Shown here piece by piece: positions 55,689 to 64,000 of a stretch of DNA of 64,000 nt (the stretch's first letter is position 1; each line of letters begins with the position of its first letter). Both the position numbers and the translations under genes were made by a program. The notes beneath the pieces are model-generated. The model was not told the DNA's origin. It made no database searches and saw nothing but the letters and a program-made list of their open reading frames with translations. This DNA is from Micromussa lordhowensis. Its lineage: Eukaryota; Cnidaria; Anthozoa; Scleractinia; Lobophylliidae. Location: the NCBI GenBank assembly GCA_964020085.1, contig OZ026604.1, positions 30,301,118 through 30,365,117 of the forward strand, in the 5' to 3' direction.

Positions 55689-55956
55689 CCCTCAAGATTA
55701 CTTGATTATTTGAATCTTGAACCCGCTAGTCATTTCAAGAATGCAATAATGAATTGATTATTGGAACATTGAACCCACTAGTCATTCCAAGAATACGGTT
55801 TGTGGGGTATGTTCGAATAAACAAATTTAATCTTGATTTTTGAAATGACTAGCAAGTTCAATATTCAAATAAACAATTCATTATTGCATTCTTGAAAAAC
55901 CACTAGCAGGTTCAATATTCCAATAATCAAGTCACTTAAATGTAATATTGAGGCGT
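55689..55956. mobile_element. Long foldback with two repeated sub-units per arm
   Basis: cctcaagattacttgattat ... gaacccgctagtcatttcaa ... ttgattattggaacattgaa is mirrored by ttcaatattcaaataaacaa ... ttgaaaaaccactagcaggt ... aataatcaagtcactt. Each arm holds two copies of the gaaccc(g/a)ctagtcattycaagaat word, so arms can pair in two registers. Confidence 0.75.
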
Positions 55957-57002
55957 ACACTTTTTTATAGTTATGTTATTCTTAGCAGTCATTGAAGTCA
56001 ACGTTGTTATTGACTGAGTTAGGTCAGACTGGACAGGAAAATATTTCTCTCTTAGTTGGGATAAACCAACCCTCTAATTTCCTATCTGGCTGTGCCACTT
56101 AAATTGTACTTTGTAACTTCAGATATTGGAAATTTTAAGGCAAGCTTTTATCCAACCTTTAATCTTGAAACTTATGGTGGGTGTTCTTTTAAACATAGAT
56201 TCAAAAAACATATTTAATTGAGTGCTTTTCACTGAAGCTGATTTTTTATTGTTTTATTATGGTTTAACAGTTTTTACATTCAGTCAATTTTTGTTTTGAA
56301 TCTGTGAAGTGCTGTTGAACCACTTGGAAACAGTGCTAAACAAGTGTATCATTATTATTAATTTCAACTTGTAAAGGAGTTACATTTCCTGCAAAAAATT
56401 GCAGGTGTTTAAAATTTTGGATGCTTAAAATTTTTGGAGAGTTATATTTGTAGACACATTTTACCCAAAAATGAAGTCATCCCTTAGTTTTTGCAACTAA
56501 TGTACACCATGTGATATTTCAAGACATTTTTTATATGCCATATATTATCCTCAAACAACAAAAAATATTTCAGCCATCCAGTTTCGAGTTAACGATATAA
56601 CAAGAATATTAAGACACAGTTGTGCAGTGTTTATCTGAACTAAAATTTTCAGATACCAGTTGTCATTTGCAGCTTTGTTCATTGTTTCATCTTTTGCTTT
56701 TCTGCTGGTATTTATGAATATTTTACTTCTTTGTAAGATTTTTTAACATTCAGTCTTAGTGGTTTTTAGCCCTATTGGCTTACCAAGATTTTTTTATGGT
56801 GTAGAAAACCGAATGTGGATTAATTTAATTTCCACTGCTATTAAAGCTGGTATTAATTTTGTGAAGTGTCATTTTGTAGCCTTTTATGCACTTCTGAAGT
56901 TTTTGTCTGTGTCTTGTTTTGTTGTGTAAGCTGGTTTCACACATAGCTATCGTTGGGTAACTAGCCTTCATATCAGTTGTAAAGGGAAAACATAGAATGC
57001 AA

Positions 57003-57270
57003 GATTCGGGACAGACCATCATTTCTTTGAGGGGGTGTCGACAATTTCCAAAAAGATTTCCTTCACAGCAAAAACTGCTGAAAAAAAAATATTACAAGGG
57101 GAGTCATGGGGAAAAGTCAAGCAATTGCTTTCTAACCAGGTCCTGTCCAAATTCTTGCACAAGTTATTGCCCACCAAAAAATATCAGTTGGAGCCTAAAG
57201 ATGAGGGAAAAAAATCATGCCCCAGAAAATTGCCCAACCCCCCTCAAAGAAATAATGGTCCATCCCTTAA
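57003..57270. repeat. Partner of the 37244-37497 MITE
   Basis: It shares ttattgcccaccaaaaa, aatcatgccccagaaaattg and cccaacccccctcaaag, and its ends are related to the 37244 copy. Terminal sequence is more eroded here. Confidence 0.6.
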
Positions 57271-57344
57271 AAGCATATGTGGGTGGCAACTCAATCCCTG
57301 TATTTGTTCATACAGCTTTACTCTGCAGGCTACTGGCAACCAAC

Positions 57345-57509
57345 CAGGCGCGGATCTAGGATTTTGAAATGGGGGGTGAATTTTTGTAATAATGCCCGAG
57401 AAATCAAATACTATTTCAATATTTGAGGGATAAGAAAAAAAAGAAAGAAGGGGGCTCAGAAAAAGGGGGTGAAAATTCACCCATTTCACCTCCCCTGGAT
57501 CCGCGCCTG
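57345..57509. mobile_element. hAT-like MITE, CAGGCGCGGATC ends
   Basis: The left end caggcgcggatctaggattt and right end cctggatccgcgcctg are inverted repeats extending inward through gaaatggggggtgaattttt / gaaaattcacccatttcacc. Five-base direct repeats CCAAC flank both ends (57340-57344, 57510-57514). It has no ORF of interest. This end type is typical of hAT-derived MITEs. Confidence 0.8.
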
Positions 57510-58375
57510 CCAACACTAAGCCGCTGTCAGTTGCACTCAAAACTGGAAATTAAACATTGAAGCCTGTTCTTCATCATTGAACCTCAGCCAAGCTGTCAAA
57601 CAGAATTTCAAAAGGGGGTGTCAAATTGCTGGTGATAAAAAAATGTTATGAAGCTGCTGAAGGAATGGGTCAGAGAGACTGAAAACCCTTCTACCCAAAT
57701 TCCCCTGCCCTCTTTGTTATAGCTTTACTGCTTGTACAAGTCGACCCAGCCAGGCCACCTGTTCTTGTGGGCGTTATCATCAGAAGCAGGCATTTATAGA
57801 GGGAGTTCTTTATTACAGATCATACAATATGCAATACATCACAGAATATACAAAGCGCATTTCTAGCAATCACTACTGACAGGTTAAATGCAACTTGCAA
57901 ATTTGATGTATGATGATCAGAATCAGATTATAAAAATGTTCTGTGAGAATGGATTATTGTCTAGTGCTTTCAAAATTATGGGCCAACACACTAATTTAAA
58001 GTGTTGACAAAACTTTTTACTTGTTAGCCTACAAACCGATCTGCAGGACTTTCTTTCACATTCAAACCAGCATGACTACTTGTGATGGCAGCTTAACATC
58101 CAATCTATTCTGCCGCAAAAGATTGAAAGAAAAATAAAAAGCTCGCAATATGGTTACAATTCACGTTGCAGACGTCCTGATTACAAAAGTCTATGGCTTG
58201 AGTCTCCAAGCAGTATTCTAGCATACTTCTTTAGTTTTGCTGTTGTAGCTGTAATGTAAAAAGATTTTATTATTTTAAAAATGCTTTAATTCCAGATAAA
58301 TCCTAGTGACAAGACCTTTAATCTAGGCTTCCAGCGAAAAACCAACCTAGCTCATCAATCCTGTTTGTCTTTTAA

Positions 58376-61300
58376 CTACAACACTGCTGCACCGCAACCT
58401 GCGCGACAGATGTTCATGTCCTGCACAAAACGCCAAGCATCTTTATCAGGATCATACACCTCAACACTGGAAAGCCTGTGCGCACCATCAAATCCACCCA
58501 ACACAAAGATCTTGTTGTCGTAAACTGCCACAGATGGCCACGCCCTTGGCGTGTTCAAGGGTGCAACTGGCTGCCACTGATGTGTCTGTGTGTTGTACCT
58601 TTCAGCAAGATCAAAGTAATGATCTGTGCTCCTGTTTCGGCCTCCAAGTGCGTACAGGTAGTTGTTGACAGCTACTAAAGACATACCAGAGCGTGCTTTT
58701 TCTAGTTCAGTTACAAAGGTCCATGTGTCTGAATTGGGGTCGTAGCACTCGACACTTGCTCTATCACTATGTACACCTCTGTCATAACCTCCAGCAATGT
58801 ACAGCTTCCCTGTGACGAAGAATTACACAGTAATAGATTTTAGCTCAGATAAATTTAGTATCTCTCTGTGCAGTTACCATATACCCATCAATTGCTGCCT
58901 GTAAGACCTCGGCTTATACAACTCCATGTGGGATTTCAGATAGAGTTAACTTCAACCACTAACTAAATCATGTCGCAGAGTTCCATTGTCTCCTGAGACA
59001 GACGGATGCCAACAACAACTACTAATATCTGGAGCCAGTATCTGACGGCTGGCTTATAAGCTTTGCATATACTGGCTTTCACTGGTAATTACCGGTAAAC
59101 TTTAAAACAGCATTCAAAAACGCAATTGATTTCATTCTAAACTAGAGCGGAGGGGGCTTATAAATCAGAAGTAATATTTTGTTTACAGGCCATAAACAGG
59201 GGGCGTTGTAGCAGTTTATAGTAGATTTCAAAACAAGTGCCTCAATTCACAACTTGAACACACCAGCGTGCTTACATAAAAAGTTGTAGGAAGTAAAGTC
59301 TGAGTTAAAGCCCATCAGACATCAAGTTGATTCATTAGTATGAAACCACTTGATATATTTCTACTCTCCCCTGGCTAACATGCTAGTACATTGCAGGGTT
59401 ATCCCCATGTATCACTTCCTACACATGAATGGAGAAAGGTACTGTGAGAGTTAAGTGTCTTAGCCAAGAACATTTCACAGTGACCCTGGACAGGGCTCAA
59501 ATCCAGCCTGCTTAAGGTGGCTCAAAACAGTTTCCAGTACTTTCCAAGACTTAGAGTTTGATGGGTCATTATAACCACTCTATATCAGTTGATACCAAAA
59601 TCATGGTGTCAAAAAACTGCCCAATCATTGGTGAACAAGTTGCTGTCAATTTTATGGTACAATAGGTTACCATAGCAACAATATGACCTGCTAAAAACAC
59701 CCTTAATTTAAGCGCTTATAACTCCAAAACGAGCTTGGTGACCCCCATTTTTTATCATCGAGTTGTAAATCAGCATGATAAGATGCAACTTTTTGCAAAG
59801 TTTAAAAAAAATATATACGGAGGGGGTTCAGAGCCACCTTAAATTTTCGAAAATTTAAACATCAATGTTGCATGACACAGAATCATTTTCCTCCACTTAA
59901 TCAATACAATGCAGTAATGGCATCTCAAAATATTATTGCAATTAAGTTTGTACGATTTGTAAATGATAACCCTCACTGTGGAAACCCAACTTGCATACCC
60001 CCTTGTGTATCCACATCATTATTACAGCCACTTTATCCTAACCCAAAGAAAAGTTCAGTCAGTAATTTTCTTTTTTAAAGAACCCCTTTAACACAGCCAT
60101 TAATAAGACCAGAGTTTTGTGGCCCATTGATGACTGAATTAACAGGGTTCCTTTATAGTATTAAACTGATTTTTAAGTTTACGTTTAAAATTAGGAAACA
60201 AACCATCACAAACGGCCACTCCTGCCCCTGATCTCTTCCTCCGCATACACTGCACTGTACTCCAGTGGTCAGTCTTTGGGTCATATCTCTCGACGTAGTT
60301 ATAGCTACATGTCCTATCTTCACCTCCAAGGGCATACAAATAACCATTTAATGCCGTCACTGCGATGAACGATCTCTGAATAGCAATGTCAGCGAGCGAA
60401 ATCCACTGGTTTACTGCCGGGTCATAGCACTCCACATGTCGCACATACATAGTGTCGTCATGTGGTGCACTAACTGCACATTCACCACCCACTACATAAA
60501 GCAAACCATTGAGACTACAGGCACCAACTGCAGTTCTGGGATATTTCATGTTTTGCAGCATAATCCACTGATTTGTTAGAGTGTCATATCTTTCTAAGCT
60601 TGACAGCTGACAATCAACACCATTTCGACCGCCTATGACATAAACTGCTTGTGGCTGTGCTCGTGGTAATGTCATGTAACGAGGGAGATTGCGAGCACTT
60701 TCGTTTAGAACCTTAGCCAGTAACAGTTGGCAATCCGCATTATTCTTGATAATCTTCGAAGGAAAAACTCGGGCTTCAAGAAATTCGAGCGTTAAAAGAG
60801 GAAGTCTTACGTTACTTAAAAGCTCAACTGCATAATCCTTTCTTCGACAGAAATCGTGCAAAATCCACGCCTCCACCGCCTCGAACACTTGATTCTCAGA
60901 GCGCACCTGAAGCAGGTCTTCCCTTAAAAGATTCCGCAACGCTTGTTTTGGCAGTTGTAAGAATTCTTCCCCTTTGGCTACATCCAAGAAGTGTTGACGG
61001 ACAAAACGATAAGCAGCTTCTTCAAGTTCTGAGCAGGAATAGAGATCCGCAAATGCTCGGATACCGAGACAGTTTGTTGCATCTAGGTGTGTCTGAAGAA
61101 AACCACAACAAACCGATCTTAAACTCTGAAGATTTAGTAAGGAAGCGGCGGATAAAAGCGCTTGCACGTTCTCCACAGTTACATCGATGGCTCCAGTGTA
61201 CGCAAAATCGAGCAATCCCTCCATGACACTTGCTTCAACTCCTTGCAATTTAATATCTTTCATGCCACTTTCCAACATGCCATTTGTAAACATGGCACGC

Positions 61301-61464
61301 AAGTAGGAACTTGCTCCTGCAAGAACGATTCTGTGCGCGGGAAATTGCCTGCCATCAACATGAAGAACGACATCACATAACTCGCCTTTCCTTCGCAGAT
61401 CGTTCATGGTTTTCAACGCATCGTTGGAATGCAGAGGAATATTGAATCTGCGATGCGCCGCCAT
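58376..61464 (-). CDS. BTB-BACK-Kelch (KLHL) protein
   Basis: Two exons, 60204-61464 (420 codons plus one base) and 58376-58809, join in phase 1 to 564 residues. BTB (about 27-130): ELCDVVLHVDGRQFPAHRIV, LAGASSYLRAMF, LLDFAYTG. BACK (about 135-240): NCLGIRAFADLYSCSELEEA, VRSENQVFEAVEAWI, VRLPLLTLEFL. Six Kelch blades follow (about 275-560) with double-Gly signatures: AVYVIGGRNG, LLYVVGGECA, YLYALGGEDR, LYIAGGYDRG, YLYALGGRNR and IFVLGGFDG. The exon border falls inside the fourth blade, between CDG and KLYIAGG. Such proteins are CUL3 ubiquitin-ligase adaptors; the BACK domain contains the expected LPLL-like stretch. No vertebrate member is chosen. CCAAT boxes lie upstream at 61580 and 61622. 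Confidence 0.95.
59325..59510 (-). repeat. Degenerate tRNA-derived SINE, minus
   Basis: On the minus strand: ggctggatttgagccctgtcc (B box), gttcttggctaagacactta, ctcacagtacctttctccat and tgcaatgtactagcatgtta. It lies in the single KLHL intron. Confidence 0.7.
59516..59838. mobile_element. TIR element related to 639-1368, TTAA-flanked
   Basis: The ends GGTGGCTC (59516) and GAGCCACC (59838) abut TTAA at 59512-59515 and 59839-59842. End words agree with the GGTGGCC... element near the left edge, but the interior differs and is 323 bp. It lies in the KLHL intron. Confidence 0.7.
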
Positions 61465-61579
61465 GGCTTAATTCTACGGATGTACAATTCCCCTGTCGAT
61501 TCTCACGGCCAAAACATCATTTCACTGTCGTTGTTTTCCTCGATTTCCCTTCGTAATGTCCAAAATAAGGCGACATCTG

Positions 61580-61626
61580 ATTGGCTCGTTGGCGTAATGG
61601 GCCAAAATAAAAGCACAATTGATTGG
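61580..61626 (-). promoter_or_regulatory. Two CCAAT boxes upstream of the KLHL gene
   Basis: ATTGG on the plus strand at 61580-61584 and 61622-61626 reads CCAAT in the direction of the KLHL gene, 116 and 158 bp before the start codon. Both are in a gattgg context. Confidence 0.45.
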
Positions 61627-62784
61627 TTCATAATCAAGCAATGACGTTTTTACCGCTGTATTATTGTGTGAGTACCGTGGACTCAAGTTACGTGAAGAAA
61701 CCCTCGTAAATGCAACTGACTGTTTTCCGACACATTTAGAATTTGAAATCATCCCATTTCCCATTTCCCATTTCCCTTAAATCCAAAGTGAAGTTTATCA
61801 GTGAGGAAATTGTCTAATTCTAACCTTGAGCGAGTCAGTCATCTGTGAAAGGGACTGGTAACAAAGTTTTAACCTGACAGACTCCGTCCTGAAGTCCCAT
61901 CCATAAATTACCTTTTAATATACCATTTTTGACAGAAAAGGTAACCCTTTCATAGAGCTTCCACAGATAAATTTACACCTTAAAACTCATATTTGGTTCA
62001 GTAATTCTATCGTTCTGATAAAACCTGGATTTAGAAACTGCAAAACTCCAGGAAAACTCCATAAAAATCGATATCACCTTCTTGATTTGTGATTTACGAG
62101 CAAAACGAAAAATACGATAACATGTTACGATTTCAGTCGCGGTTTTAAAACCTGAAATAAGTCCACTAAGTTTTTCAGATCATAAAGTAGAGTGCTACGC
62201 TAGCGTACGCCTCCGGTTATCCAATTTACGGTTAGCTCTCTACGATACAAACGGTAACATGGTTCAGTTAAAAAGCCCGATTAAAAAGTCAACAATCATC
62301 GAGACGCACGGAGCTGGACACTACAACAGAAAGACGGTGAGGCCGAGAAGATCAGACCAGGGTCCAGTGGAAAGCTATGGTTAGGCTTGTCCCGATTGTG
62401 CTCGGCAACTTTAGAGCAACTTTTTTCGAGCAACCTCGAGCCAGTTTTGTCTTTCTGGGCAACTTTTAAGCAAAATACAGGTTCGGAGCATATATCAAAC
62501 TAGAAAAAGTCAACGATTTCATAGAAAACTTCAATTTGCTGACGTCATTGTCGGCAATTCACATACGATTTTGCTTAGAATCGCATAATTGAATAAAATC
62601 TTGCATTCTGATTGGTTTACGAAGCGAGGTATTTAGCTAGCGTGGAATTGCGAGTTGAAAACGAGGCTAAGTGATATTGTTTTGCATCTACGTAACAACT
62701 GTCGTCAAATTGTAACACAACAACTGCAAAAAAGTTTTTCTACAACGTCTTTTTCTACAGTTTTATTAAATTATGCGATTCAAG

Positions 62785-62930
62785 GAAAATTCATTACCTG
62801 ACTCATGAATTCCGCGTTAAATTGTACTTGAAAACCAATATCGCATTCATCGCTTGGCGATTCGTGCGATATCGGTTTTCGCGTGCAATTTAACGCGGAA
62901 TTCCCTCGTCAGGTAATTAATTTTCCTATA
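62785..62930. mobile_element. Long, well-preserved hairpin element
   Basis: aggaaaattcattacctgac ... gaattccgcgttaaattgta ... aaccaatatcgcattcatcg is mirrored by cgattcgtgcgatatcggtt ... caatttaacgcggaattccc ... gtcaggtaattaattttcct. Arms are about 70 bp with a very short loop. Confidence 0.85.
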
Positions 62931-63770
62931 GAGTAGACATTATGTTAGATACAAATTGCCCATAAACATTTAAAGTGCTTTTCAAACTGGTCAATTCTTT
63001 GGCTCTTTGGGTGTAATATTTAATGCGAAATTGACTTTCAAAAACCCAAATTTCTGGTAGGAAAATGTCGAAAAGCGCTAATGAGCTCATGCATTCTTTG
63101 AAAATAATACCGGAGTCGCACAAATAGTATTCAATACATCAAGCTCAAATTTAAAGATGATTTCCAGTCCGTACTGCGCACTCTCGATAGTTTGTTTGCG
63201 TTTTTGTTTTGTTTCATGTAAGGCATCACAAAATGTAAACATTTCGCAACTACTTACATGAAGTAAAATTAGAAGTTTCAAAACAACCGCCAGTATGGAT
63301 GCGAAGTGGTCTAAGCTTTATGCTTCGTTCTTTCTCATATCACTTGATGAAACAACTTCGCAGCTGTAAAAATCAATGAAGCTGTTGGAAAAAGAATTTG
63401 AAAGGCCTCAAATATAAAGTAGGTGGTTCGTAACGAATAACATCAATTCGCATTCCATCGATTCGGATCTAACAATGTTTGAGCTCATGTTTATAACCAT
63501 TAGGGTGCCGAGACTGCGCATGCAGTACGGCCTGGAAATGACTGGACATCATCTTTAATTTCAAAATTCAGAACGCACATTTTTTTTTAGCTTGATCAGA
63601 AACGAATTTACTTACAGTATGCTAATACGTAAACCCTCGAAAAAGACTAATGGAATATCACAGCTTGTAAATTCTGTCGGAAGAGTCCACAGACTCGTTC
63701 CCAGGGCCTACAAGTCCAGGCAACGTACGTGGTTCTGCACAACTCCCAGGAGAGCGATTAAAAGAAATCG

Positions 63771-63788
63771 CCCTAACCCTAACCCTAA
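63771..63788 (+). repeat. Short interstitial telomere-type repeat
   Basis: CCCTAA occurs three times in tandem, the complement of the TTAGGG repeat of animal telomeres. Confidence 0.85.
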
Positions 63789-64000
63789 GTTTTATAAGAA
63801 TTTATATTTTTCAACTCCCTACGATTAAAAAAATGCAACTCCATCTCCACGGCTTTTTCACGACAGAAAACAAAGAAAACCTAAGGGGCCAGATTATTTT
63901 AAGTCGCTTGAGTGTGTTTTGCCTGCAATATCGCAGAGAAAATCGAAGAATTCTTGAACACAGGTTAGAGTGGAGCAGCCGGCTCAAAAACTGTGTCACG

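Larger units (their letters stand above)
55113..58260. other. Intergenic stretch between ASPH and KLHL 3' ends
   Basis: It contains the inverted repeat at 55689-55956, the repeat pair member at 57003-57270 and the MITE at 57345-57509. The remaining sequence, including the ASPH 3' UTR, shows no exon. Confidence 0.55.
61650..64000. other. Right end of the window, no gene
   Basis: Beyond the KLHL promoter I see the repeat trace at 61865-61990, the hairpin at 62785-62930, half of the CTCGTTCCCAGGGCC palindrome at 63699 and a (CCCTAA)3 at 63771. ORFs of 60-80 codons show no family signature. Confidence 0.55.

Overview
This is a eukaryotic, animal nuclear window. It holds eight intron-bearing or single-exon protein genes with vertebrate-like domain order, separated by dense short inverted-repeat transposons, tRNA-derived SINEs and LINE fragments. 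The gene set, the many foldback elements and the SINE heads point to an invertebrate, most likely an anthozoan cnidarian (coral or sea anemone). The taxon is inference; it cannot be proved from the sequence alone.

Layout, left to right. (1) 1387-7013, minus: 5' part of an SLC22A18-like major facilitator transporter; its 3' end lies off the left edge, and a 598-codon open LINE sits in its first intron. (2) 9494-16184, minus: TAF1A, a subunit of the RNA polymerase I factor SL1/TIF-IB, six exons, one intron apparently GC-AG. (3) 18277-28547, minus: DCTN4 (dynactin p62), fifteen exons, with a long Lys/Glu/Asp-rich insertion; one intron carries a small hAT-like element with a BED zinc finger. (4) 30106-35544, minus: RHOBTB-family protein (Rho-like G domain, two BTB domains, C-terminal CAIL), five exons. 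(5) 38123-40884, plus: CRAL-TRIO (alpha-tocopherol-transfer/clavesin-like) lipid carrier, three exons behind a TATA box. (6) 43963-46059, minus: DHX35 RNA helicase in one uninterrupted exon. (7) 46272-55112, plus: ASPH aspartyl/asparaginyl beta-hydroxylase, seven exons, head-to-head with DHX35 across 212 bp. (8) 58376-61464, minus: BTB-BACK-Kelch (KLHL) protein, two exons. For all eight, exon phases were joined by hand and reading frames stay open across every junction proposed.

The genes do not form a pathway. They are independent housekeeping genes (Pol I transcription, dynactin motor adaptor, mRNA splicing helicase, ER hydroxylase, ubiquitin-ligase adaptors of BTB type). RHOBTB and KLHL are both BTB proteins expected to act with CUL3. 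I see no bacterial operon, CRISPR array or defence island. The unusual material is in the repeats and splice sites: a family of elements sharing CAGTCGAACCT-type ends with different internal phrases, four adjacent foldbacks in one RHOBTB intron, a duplicated splice donor, and the BED-finger mini-hAT.
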